From the NCBI GenBank assembly GCA_025345505.1, contig JANVCC010000012.1, positions 13,491,970 through 13,555,969 of the forward strand: a DNA stretch of 64,000 nucleotides, read 5' to 3'. The notes beneath the pieces are model-generated. The model had not been told where the DNA came from and made no database searches. It worked only from the letters and a program-made list of their open reading frames with translations. A program made the translations under genes and the position numbers. This DNA comes from Todiramphus chloris collaris. Lineage: Eukaryota; Chordata; Aves; Coraciiformes; Alcedinidae. Below are positions 1-10,405 of the stretch, piece by piece. How positions within the stretch are numbered: the stretch's first letter is position 1; each line of letters begins with the position of its first letter.

Positions 1-1226
1 CAGACTCTTTATGGACATTATAAAGCCTATTATATTAATGACTAGCTTGTACAGTTGGTCAGAGTGCAGGTTATTTGGGTTTGGGTTTGATTTTTTTTTC
101 ACAAAGCCATTTTCAATGAATGACATTATCAATTAATTTTATTTTTTTTTTAACACTGAAGTAAAGCCAGTGGCATTTATGAGGGGAAAAAAAGTAATCA
201 ACTTAATTTTTAATTGATTGGTTTTTTCAGAACTTCTTCCAATGACTTAGGGTGAAAAATGTCGACCTTAGTTGTTCCATGTCCTGGGATTTTCTTGTGA
301 CATTCTCACTATTGGGTTCCTCAGTAGCTGAGTGCAAGCGAGATGAAAATTAAAAGCAATTGTTCCAGTAAGAACAGCAATCCCTTCTCAGGTGCGAGCT
401 TTGAGGATCCTTTTTGAGGCTACGGACCAGTCTGTTTTTAAAGGGAATATGGTTTCCTACATGTCTACAGACTGTCTATGACTAAAAATGACCTTTGTCT
501 GTATACTAATCGATGTACCTTGTTTGTGGAACTTCTGAGTGACAAATTTCAAGTCACGCTTACTTGCCTACTTTCTTCTTACCACGTGTGTCAGCTAAAA
601 TGCAACTTTTGTTTCCTTTGCCTTGTCCAGGATGTCAAACAGGTATGAATACATATCTGCTATCTTAGGCTTGCTTTCCTTCTTTAAAAGTCTAGCTTCA
701 TTTAATAGCTGATACTATTCCATTCCTTCTTAATTTTGGACACAGTTATGGACTGACTGTTTTTCTTTTTAACTTAAGATAGCTCTGTAAATTTACTTGA
801 ATTTTTTGATCACATTTCTTACAAACAGCTAATTCCCTGATACCAATGAACAAGCCATCCCTAATATTTTAGAAATATTCAAAATAGTATATAGGCACAA
901 TAAATGTCAAATTTAAAGATGCTATTTGGGATATATTTTGCTTTCCTGAATTTCTTTCAGAATGATTTAGCTGTTTTCTTCTTGTCTTTTCAGAAGTGTC
1001 TTTGCATGATACTTTTAAAAAGAAATGTTCTTCAACATAGCAAAATAGTACTGCACTATATGCTGCTGTAAATATAAAGCAGAAAATCAAAAGAAAAGTA
1101 TAATAGAACTGAAAATAATACTACCTCAGCTGTTCCTTCCACCATCACAGGTGATATTGTTAAAAAGAATACTGCATTGATTTATCTCAGAGAGCTTGCT
1201 TCACACACAGTTCTGAAGGATGAGAA
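1..1226. other. Unique AT-rich sequence, no gene seen
   Basis: No coding frame with recognisable similarity, no RNA gene and no interspersed repeat could be seen. The longest frame (minus strand, 869-1090, 73 codons) has no domain, signal or splice context and is of a length expected by chance in AT-rich DNA. Confidence 0.6.
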
Positions 1227-1305
1227 GAAGGAAAGGAAAGGAAAGGGAAGCGAAAGGGAAAGGGAAAGGGAAAGGGAAAGGGAAAGGGAAAGGGAAAGGG
1301 AAAGG
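1227..1305 (+). repeat. (AAAGGG)n microsatellite, pure purine strand
   Basis: The + strand is purine-only across most of this stretch. It starts as imperfect GAAAG/GGAAA units and becomes eight exact AAAGGG units at 1253-1300. One C at 1251 interrupts the earlier part. Regular GGG runs separated by three A residues fit the G3N3 pattern for G-quadruplexes, and the purine strand is also a candidate for triplex (H-DNA) formation. It is not the vertebrate telomere unit (TTAGGG). Confidence 0.97.
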
Positions 1306-2644
1306 ACTTAATACATCAATGCAGTCAGTATTTTAGTTTATCTCAGAAAGACATTTTCAAAATGCATCTCAATATCCCCACAGACTATGTTTTGGGTTGC
1401 ATTACAGAATGCTTTTGAATTGTGCAAACTAGATTCTTCTGGGTGAAGCTAAACTGAAAGATGTTCCCCAGCAATGTACTTGATGCTTTCCAACTGCTAA
1501 TGGGAGTGATTCAAGACCAAACTGAGCTCGCCCAGAGTGAAACCCCTAAAATGCATATGGTATCAATGCTGAATCCTCAGCACAGTTTCATTCCACACAT
1601 TGGCTCCCACTGTGCTGCATTGCAGTACTTGCTGATGTAGATACAGCATGATTTTATTCCTACTTTTTATAATGTTGCTTATCTATCCCTCACACAGCTG
1701 TTGCCTGAGACCTGTTTTAGAAGATCCAGGTATGAGGTAGATGAGAAAGAAAATTATTCCAGGGGAAGGAAGGGTAAGGCTACATTTCAACTATCAAAAT
1801 TGCTCAGAACAGAGGATACTCTTGGAACTCTTATATAGAGAACCAGTGAGAAAAAGAGAGTAAACAGAATTCCTGTAAGACACACAAATCATCAGTAGGA
1901 GACAACCCTTCAGAAAAGGAGCATCTTTATGTGACCAGGTCAGGGTTCAGGAACAGACTGAACAGAAGCAGCATAGCTGCAGGCAGAAGCTAGCAATGTC
2001 TTCTCTTTCTCCAATATTTTCTTTTTTTTGGTTTTGGAAAGAATAAAGTTGTTAGAGAAAAGAGACAGTCATAGAAAGGCACTGTTTCTTCCTCTGCATG
2101 CAATTTTTCTCAGTCACATCAATCATTATGGATAGTTTCTTATGTGTTTCTTCAGTGCATGTTAAAATAATTTGCTCAGTATTGAGCAAGATTTTGAATT
2201 GAAGTTTGGGACAAAAGTATCACCATTGGCAGACACAGAGTCAGTCTGTGTGGTGTCCTGCAAAGCCACAGATCTCACATACGCTGAAATGTTTATAGCC
2301 CAGTCACAGAGCACTTGTACTATGCTCAAGACCATCATCGCAAAACCAAATGTGGAACAGTTCTCCAGGAGATCAAATCACTAAGACCTGCACAATATCA
2401 TCAACTGACTGCAGTGTGAAACCTAACACTTCTCTGTAAGTGCAGTGAATTTTGAAGATGTGGAATAATCAGTATGATCAGTTACTCTTTTTGCTAGTGC
2501 TGCTATTGATACATCAAATTTATGATGTTTTGGAATGTGAATAGAGCATTTCCAGTTAAATGATCCACCAGAACATTCTTACTTCTAATTTGGAAAGAGA
2601 ATAATGTGATGGATGCACCATTAAATATGGATAAGAAATTATCT
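1306..2644. other. Unique AT-rich sequence, no gene seen
   Basis: No recognisable gene or repeat. A 70-codon open frame at 2172-2384 (+) has no family resemblance and no convincing splice signals, and is treated as chance. Confidence 0.55.
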
Positions 2645-2905
2645 GTGTGGTTACATCCAGAAAGCTACAGTCAACATCAAAATGTCCAAGTGGAAACCAG
2701 TCATGAGTGCCATCCCTCAAGGATGTGTAGCGGCATCAATACTATTTAGCAACTTCTTTAGTGATATAGATAGCAGGACAAAGTGCACCATCAGCAAGTT
2801 TACAGATGACACCAAGCTGAGTGGTGCAGTTAATACACTATTGGGAAGGGAAAGTGCAAAGGAAGTTGGCTGTCTTCACTGTAAAGTATTAGGTTCAACT
2901 TAATA
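2645..2905 (+). mobile_element. CR1 LINE remnant, reverse-transcriptase core fragment
   Basis: Translation of 2682-2903 contains the recognisable CR1 ORF2 palm region: an IPQG motif (normally VPQG), then ILFSNFFSDID, then CTISKFTDDTKLSGAV. FTDD at 2799-2810 is the catalytic F/Y-x-D-D box and keeps both aspartates. The 35 or so bases before the ATG also look like CR1, so the ATG is not a true start. Similarity fades after about 2880, within the sequence that normally follows the FxDD box. Neither the 5' part of ORF2 nor the 3' UTR is present. The CR1 ORF2 protein normally carries an N-terminal endonuclease and a central reverse transcriptase; here only about 75 codons of the latter survive. 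It is an old, dead copy. Confidence 0.85.
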
Positions 2906-4739
2906 TTGCAGTGAAATCCAAAGATATGTATTGTTGAAGGATAAAGAAGAGGTCACTTCCTAGGATTCTCTGTGGCAGGTAACTTGCTCCTAACACAAAC
3001 ATTCAGCTTCTTCCCCAGAACACACCTCTTTCCATCCCATATGTTGTTTCCATCTTGTTCAACTCCTGCCTTAAGGTTTGCCTGCTTCTTAAGTTAGGAG
3101 GTAAATAAGATCTCTCTTGGGGGCCTTGTGAAAGAGGGTTGACTTGCTTCTGCTTGGGTGATGCACTTTTATCTTGCCAGAGAGTAGTAAGAGCTCAGTG
3201 TTTAATGGTAGAATATCCTGAAAACATTTAAAATTCTTCTTTCCTGAAAAGGCATGATGTGGAGTCTTTTTGATCCCCCTTTTTTGAAAGGCCTTTTTTT
3301 TTTTTTTTTTAAGATAAGTTTTCACTTATACAGTTTCCGTTATTTATAATCTAGTAATAGATTTCATTAGGTCATCAACTCATGTCTCAGTTCCTTTTTC
3401 CTGTAATATGGGGGATGTCTGTTGCATAAAAATAACTTTGAAATGCTCTCTTCTGCTAGGAACACCCAACTAAATACAGTAGCTAGATGACGGTAAATGC
3501 ATTTTTAAAACTTTTAATTTCTACTCAAGTACAATTATTTCTCTTGGCCATTGCACTTTATTGAAAGATAAACATATGTATGATATTCCAAAAGCCCTTT
3601 ATGGTGTGAAAAATAGAGGTACTTAGTTATTTTGAATTATCCAGGAAATGTAGCCATTTAACAGGTAGTACAAGGAAATGAAAGAATAAGAGTATTGGCT
3701 TTACAGTAAATTCTGTAATTTGATCTAATTTTACATAGAATCTACTGTTTGCAAGAAATTCACATTTTTGATAGCACTTAACGGCTCACAAGGATTTTGA
3801 AGAGTCACAGCTGATTGATTTTCTGATTCGTTCACATAATTTGTCCAACTGCTGATGGATGCCTCTTGACTTTTTATGAATTTTTATGTGACCAAAACTA
3901 ATACTACTCTTTTTAAAAAGCCTTTAAAGAGAACAGTGAAATCTTACCAAGAACTATGATCTTTGTATTGAAGGCAAGAAAAGTTTCAGTTGTGGCCAAG
4001 GATTCGAAAAAGAATCCTACAGTGACGACAGTTTTGAAATCCACACATGCTTGATCTTGGTGTAGATGCTGTGCAGTACAAATGTGCTCTGGGGGCCTGT
4101 GATGATGGAATTCCCCAAGTGCTATTCCAGTGATCTTATACTTCTGAAGGATGAAGTTAGAGTGTTAGTTCAGCTTCTCAAATACTGTGGGTATAGTTCT
4201 GAAATTACCATTCTTGAGAATTACTAAATTAATGCATAAAAAAAATGTATTCAGTAGCATAAAAAATCTGTCTTGCAAAATGAAATTCTGGATGACTTCT
4301 TCAAAGACTGCCTGAAGAGTTTCTTGGAGGACATCCAGATACTGCAAAAGTGTTTTCAGGATTATCAGAAAGTGAGGAATTTCTGAAATGTTTAGAAAGG
4401 CAAAACCTCCAAGAATAAGTGTTTAAATACTTCCTGTTTGTGACACAAACATGCACTCCATACAGTGTTATCAGTATGAGCTAAAAATAAAACAAGGTCT
4501 GCCTTTGGGTCTCAGGAGTAAGTACTAGTACAGATTTTTCTAATGTCTAAAGAGGGAAAAGCACATAACCTAGCTTTTTTTTTTTGAATCTAGATGGTAA
4601 ACAATGTTCCTTCCCACTGCTCCCATCTACTTACTTCACATATTATAGGAAAGTAGTGGGTTTTGTGACTTTTGTCAAATTTGGTTGAAATTGGACAAAC
4701 AGTTAAAAGTCACTGAGATGGAGTACTGCCAAGCAGACT
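2906..4739. other. Unique AT-rich sequence with a short poly(T) tract
   Basis: No gene recognised. A run of 17 T residues lies at 3294-3310. The minus-strand frame at 3089-3325 starts with that homopolymer (poly-lysine) and is an artefact. A minus-strand frame at 4165-4347 shows no recognisable domain. Confidence 0.55.
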
Positions 4740-5767
4740 GTCAGTCATTATAACCCATTCAGTAAAGAAATTCTTCCTAATATCCAATCTAAACTTCACT
4801 TGGCACAATTTGAGGCCATTTCCTCTTATCCTGTCACTTGTTACTTAGTTGAACAGGCTGACCCTTACCTCTCTACAACCTCCTATCAGGTAGTTGTCGA
4901 GAGCAATAAGGTCTCCCCTTAGCCTCCTTTTCTCCAGTCTGAACAACCCCAGTCCTCTCAGCCACTGCTCATAAGACATTTGCTCCAGGCCTTTCACCAG
5001 CTTTGTTGCCCTTCTTTGGACATGCTCTAGTGCCTCAGTGTCCTTCTTGTAGTGAAGAGCCCAAAACTGAACACAGTACTTGAAATGCGGCCTAACGAGT
5101 GCTGAGTATAGGGGTAAAATCACTTCCATGGTCCTACCAGCCACACTGACACTGATAAAAGACAGGATGCCATTGGCCTTCTTGGCCACCTGGGCACACT
5201 GCTGGCTCATGTTCAGCTGGCTGTCAGTCATCACCCCCAGGTTTCTCTATGCTGAATAGCTTTCCAGACACTCCTACCCCAGCCTGTAGTGCTGCCAGGG
5301 GTTGTTGTGGCCAAAGTTCAGAACCTGGCATTTGGCCTTATTTAAACTCATACATTTGGTCTTGGCCCATCAAGTTAGTCTGTCTAAATCCCTCTGCAAA
5401 GCCTTCCTACTCTCAAGCAGATCAACACTTCAACCTAGCTTGGTGTCATCTGCAAACTCACTAAGGGTGCACTCGATACCCTCATCCAGATCATTTGATA
5501 GATAAAGAAGTTAAAGAGGGCTGGCCCCAGTACTGAGCCCTTGGTCACCACTTGTGACTGGCAGCCAACTGGATTTAACTCCATTTACCACCACTCTTTG
5601 GGCCTGGTCATCCAGACAGATTTTTACTCAGCAAAGTGTGTGTCCGTCCAGGACACGAGCAGCCAGTTTCTCCAGGAGAATGCTGTGGGAAACAGTGTCA
5701 AAGGCTTTACTGAAGTCCAGATAGACAACATCCACAGCCTGTCCCTTATCCACTTTAGGAGGAACTA
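4740..5767 (-). mobile_element. CR1 LINE fragment (ORF2 RT to C-terminal region), minus strand
   Basis: Read on the minus strand, the sequence runs through the CR1 ORF2 reverse transcriptase and C-terminal region. It begins near 5767 with the region encoding the DKGQAVDVVYLDFSKAFDTV-like segment, continues through the FADD catalytic box (5445-5456) and ends near 4740 in the ORF2 C-terminus. Small indels break the frame between the RT part and the C-terminal part. The element lacks its 3' tail repeat (no CATAGAAT units at the left edge), so it is truncated or decayed at both ends. The left boundary is uncertain by about 30 bases because similarity fades gradually. CR1 is the dominant LINE of bird genomes, and 5' truncation is usual for it. 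Confidence 0.93.
4845..5234 (-). pseudogene. CR1 ORF2 C-terminal relic, longest open part
   Basis: This is a 129-codon open frame inside the minus-strand CR1. It reads [18 protein letters not shown], then an arginine-poor stretch, then [18 protein letters not shown], then [27 protein letters not shown], then [16 protein letters not shown]. These are the hallmark blocks of the CR1 ORF2 region downstream of the RT palm. The nominal first methionine is not a native start: the CR1 similarity continues upstream in another frame after an indel. It encodes no functional enzyme, because the catalytic box is upstream and out of frame. Confidence 0.9.
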
Positions 5768-8700
5768 ATGTTAAGAGTCCTTTCATCATAGCTGAAAGTA
5801 CTTCTGAAGGACAGCAAAGATGAATCAGAATTATTTTTATTCACATGAATTAATTGAAATAAATTCTTGTTAACATGATGACTGGCATAGGAGTTCAATA
5901 CTTTTAATGCTAAAACAAAATTGTGTAGTTTCATTTTTTCAAGGTCTGAATTCTTATTTATTTAGTGTTGTAATTGTTTATGTTGTTGATAGGTCATGTG
6001 TGCATGCAAGTTTTGTCAGTAAGATTATGTTGCAGCAAATGATTTTTGTTAAATGAGTAAATAATGAGGTAACTTCACTTTGTCCAGGCCTTAATCAATA
6101 TAGTTCCTATATTTTTCTGCAGGAGGCTGCATGTTCTTATCTTTCAATAGGTTATATGTGATATATATGCAATATATATGATAAACTATTCCTGCAAGCA
6201 GCAGTGTCTTTCAGAAGTCACCTGTACATACTTCTGTTGTTCACAGATATAATGTGAGTAACAGACAAACACTACAGAGTGCATTTTGCCAAGGTTGTGC
6301 TATTCTTATGGTGTTAGCTGGAATAGTTTGTGTTATATCAGGTTGTTAATGACCTTATAATAGGTCTTTCTCTGATGTGGTAGGGTATAAAAGCAGATTA
6401 CCTTCCATTTAAGGATGAATATTATTTATTTGAAAGAAATATTTTTTCCAATTTGTATGTAATCTCATTCTAAATTTCAGTGGAAAACTGTTTAAGATCA
6501 ATAGGAAGCTAACATAGCTTCATTGATTTCAGTGGAAGTACATCTGTTCACAGACAAATGAGGATATTTTCTTCACACTGCCATATCTTATATTCTCAGT
6601 ACAGTGTATATTTTATTGTCAGAGCCAGACCTAATGATCATGGGTGGAAGTAAAATTTAAATTAAAATCTAGTGATTTCTGAAGGGTTCTTTTATTAAAA
6701 GGAATAAAATACTAGAAAGTGGAGAATTATAAACAGATTGCAAATATCCTGTTTGTTCTTTGAAAATAAGTGCTGAACACAGTTTCAGTAATAAAAGCAT
6801 GAAACAAAATAATTGCTCAGTTTTAGCTAAAAAGTTTTTCTGACATTTCTTTGTGTAACTTCTGAGAAAGCAACTAAGTCTCTGCTGTCTTCTCTGAACC
6901 AAACTTCTTCTGCAAAGGAAGAAAAAAAAGAGGTGAGAACTTGTATAATCCTATTTATAACAAAGGGATTGAGTGTATGTTCTTCAATATGCTGAGAAGG
7001 ATGACTGACAAAGACACATGTGCATCAAAATGTTCTGAGAGTGATTCTACAGATAAGGCTGCATTTCAGAATAGGCTTTCTGTGAAACATATATCTAATT
7101 CTTTCTCTTGAAAAACCTTTATTGTGAATTTTCACACACAATTATGGCATTGGATAGAAACAGCAGAACAGTATTTTAAGTACTTCACAGAGAATTTATA
7201 TGCAATTCTTCTTGGTCCATACATCTTGACAAGAATTCCCTCAAAGTGGAGAAAATCAAAATCAGCGTTGTGGCTTCTCCTGTAGCTGAGATCCTGGAGC
7301 AACATGAGATTCTATTAGAAATTTTGAAGGTGAGTGAAACCACAGTTGGAACAAGCAGTAGGGAAACTGCACAAAAGACTGGCATCCTATGGAGAAACAT
7401 TATTGAGCAGTCTTCTCTTCTGAAAGGTATCAAGAGAAAACTGAGGGTAGAACAAATAATATATGGATTTTCTGGGAGTGAACACGTGAGAGAAGTTGTA
7501 GTGCTTGAGACAGACAAACTATCAGTTGCAAAAGTAAGTTTGTACCTGTTACACCTCTCCTCCATTATTTGTTCTCCTATGAGTTAAAGGTTATATTCTA
7601 AGTGGGGCTGCCAGCTATTGTGAGGTATATTGCCTTCAGTACATAAATAAAATTAAGCATTCATTTGCCCTCAATAATCTCATTGTAAATGAATGGAAAG
7701 CTCATTAAACAAACCTATTTCCTGTCCAACCTACTCTGGAAAATCCCTGGGAAAGGTGAACTGAATAAATATGTTTGCAGAAGCTGTACCAGGGTTTTCT
7801 ATGACTTCCATGTGATGTTTATTCAGCAAACAGGCACAGTATCTTCTGCATTATCAGTGTCTGAGATGCATCCTGTCTGTGAAAATCACTTTGTAATCTT
7901 TCATCAGTTTGCAGTGTTCCATGTTTCCTGTGACTTTGGACAGATTTTTATACCTACTTTTAGCTTTGTCCCTCCAACCCTTGCCCTGTTGTAAGCCTAG
8001 TTAAATAGGTACAAAAGGTTCCTGAAAAAAAGGCAAAAATTTCTTAACAATAATTATTGACAAAGTGTAAAGGCTGAGAGCAAAGCTGCAGTCGTCAGTG
8101 AAGGGGTCACAGCTGGAAGTGTACATTCAAGGAACTAAGGCCAAGGAAGTTTAAACTTTTTACAGTTGTCTTAAAAGTGGGTAATATTGCAGAGGAGAGA
8201 AACTTGTGGAACAGAACTAGGCATCAGAATATTTCTTGTTTTTGTGGTCTACATGTAATCAGAGATACAGCAGTAATGAATATAAAACCAATAGTCATCA
8301 TGAAAGTCACAGATGTCTTACCCAGGTGAAAACTGCATCATCCTTTTCAAAATATCCACTGAGTTTTATTAATTTTTCAGTTCAATATTTTCTGGGCTCC
8401 AACTCAGAGGCTTGCACTTCCTTTCCTCATGTAACAGCTTATTTTTATATTGATGGCTATTGCTGATTTGCTTTTTGGTTTGTCAGTTTTAATTTTCTCT
8501 ATTAAATTCATCTAGAGTTTGTGTGAGAACTGAAGATGCTCAGATACAGGTGTAATGGAGAACCTTTTGAATTAAAGGAGTTCAAACATAGGCTGCTTAA
8601 TTGGGTAGGAGTAAAAAGAATATGAACAGAACTACAACAGTCAGGAAACTGGAACAACTGTTGACCTGGAGGGCTGCCCAGCATTTTCCTTAGGTGTTTC

Positions 8701-9767
8701 CCTCTTTAGGTGAGGATATCCAGGATGTGTGAAAGTTTAGGACACAGTCAGTACCTACCTGGAAGAAAGAAAACTACATAAAAACTTATTCCTTATTTAA
8801 TTAAAAACTGTAAAGATACTGAAATGGAAAATGATAGCACTACTTTTTTATATATACAATTAATATTTGTTTCTTAGTCAAGTATATTAAAAAAAAAAAA
8901 AATATTCTCCATGATTAACGCAAGCTTTCCAGTGAGATTTTCAGTCTCCTTTAAACCCCAGAATAATTTAACTATGGGATCCAAGCTTGGTTAAGCTCTT
9001 CCCATAGCTGTGGGATTTTCTGGAGCTTTCCAAAGATACTGCATACCCAGACAAGAAAAGGATAAATGATGTTCTTATTTTTGAAGCTCTTCATTTTCTA
9101 TTTTGCTACTATACTGGTCAAAAAAGTTATGGCTGAAAGTGCTATCTATTAAGAACTGCTACTCTCAAAGAAAAAATGACAAGGCAGACAAAGGTCCAAA
9201 TTCTTCTCAAAGGGTTGTAAGGACTCAATTTTGTGAGGATCTGACAGTCAGATTGTAGTTTCCTATTATATTACTGCTCAGTATCTGGGTCAATGTTAAC
9301 TGCATTATACCCTTCCTTTATTCAAGCTAAACCTCTGATACCTCGGTTGAGCAGTACAACAGGAATACAACACGTGAGCATGAGGTGACATTCATCTCAA
9401 ATAAACGGCAGACTTAATCAGATTTATTTTGGCTTCCTTCAGAAAGTGTCATTGCAGAGAGAGAGGCACCCTGGTAATTCATTTTATCCTAGAGTGATGT
9501 CCTAGGATAAGCATGATGAACTTGATCTGGAAAATTCATGGTGAGCTATGGTACGTCATTCATGTGACTGAGCCCTGAAAGACTTCTTCAAACTGGTCTG
9601 CAGCCTGCAGAATGGATAAGTTTTACCAGAGCAACTCCTCTGTCATACAACTGGTCTGATGCATTCCCCTCCAAGTGTCTCTTCAACACTGTATTGGAGT
9701 GGACAGAGATGTATTCATTAATTATTTCTGGCATTTGAAATTACTTCCTGATGTCCTCTACCCTGTT
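5768..9767. other. Unique AT-rich sequence, one odd open segment
   Basis: No known gene or interspersed repeat recognised in this 4 kb. AT dinucleotide-rich patches occur near 6150-6185, and there is an A-run near 8890-8902. The only stretch that stands out is an open frame at 7180-7587, described separately. Frames at 7689-7994 and 8236-8466 have no recognisable features. Confidence 0.5.
7180..7587 (+). other. Unrecognised open frame with flanking splice-like sites
   Basis: The frame is open for about 135 codons on the + strand, while the minus strand is also open for 126 codons (7185-7565). The longest automatic start is a GTG at 7246; there is no ATG start in a useful position, so if coding it would be an internal exon. 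An acceptor-like sequence (TACTTCACAG) ends at 7190 and a strong donor-like AAA/GTAAGT lies at 7533/7534, in frame. A second donor-like AAG/GTGAGT is at 7329. The translation (…SPVAEILEQHEILLEIL…) is hydrophilic and helix-like, but matches no family I know. Roughly one frame this long is expected by chance in this much DNA, so it may be noise. Confidence 0.12.
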
Positions 9768-10405
9768 ATCATAGAATCATAAAATGGCTTAGGCTAGAAC
9801 AGACCTTAGAGATCACCTAATCCAACCTCCCCACCATGGGCGGGGATGCCTCTCAACTAGACTAGATTGCTCAAGGCCTCATTCAACCTGGCCTTGAACA
9901 CCTCCATGGAGTGGGCATCCAGAATCCTTCTGGGGTTCCAGTGTCTCTCCACCCTCATACTGAAGAACTTTTTCTTAAGATCCAATCTAAACCTATTTTC
10001 CATCAGTTTAAAATCATTTCCCCACATCCTATCACTAGACACTCTTGTGAAGAGTCCCTCTCCATCCTTCCTGTAGGTTCCCTTTAGGTATTGGAAGGCA
10101 GTTCTCTGGGCTGAACAACCCCAGCTCCCTCAGCCTATCCTCATAGCAAAGGTGCTCCAGCCCCTGGGTCATCTTTGTGGCCCTCCTCTGGACTCATTCC
10201 AACAGAACTATGTCCCTCATGGTGGGGACACCAGAACTGGATGCAGTATTCAAGGTAGGGTCTCACAAGAGCAGAGTAAAGGGGGAAAATCACCTCTCTT
10301 GATCTTCTGGACACACTCCTCTTGATGCATTATAGGTGTGGTTGGCCTTCTGAGCTACATGAGCTCACTACTGGCTCATGTTGATCTTTTCATCAACATG
10401 CAACC
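9768..10405 (-). mobile_element. CR1 LINE 3' end, minus strand
   Basis: The left edge carries CATAGAAT (9770-9777) followed by a decayed second unit, which is the reverse complement of the CR1 3' terminal ATTCTATG repeat. This fixes the 3' end of the element at about 9768. Moving right (5' in the element) come the 3' UTR, the ORF2 C-terminus (minus-strand frame 9857-10042 including KKKFFSMRVERHWN…SMEVFKARLNEAL), then sequence for the GLFSLE/ERLRELG-like and [17 protein letters not shown] blocks, ending near 10405 with the decayed MSQQ region. The element is a typical 5'-truncated copy of about 640 bp. Many stops and indels show that it is inactive. No target duplication is evident, which is normal for CR1. 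Confidence 0.94.

Noticed and set aside
1227..1305. Possible interstitial telomere repeat
   Set aside because: The unit is AAAGGG, not TTAGGG/CCCTAA.
9857..10076. Open frames on both strands suggesting a small gene
   Set aside because: The minus frame is the CR1 ORF2 C-terminus and the plus frame is its antisense shadow.
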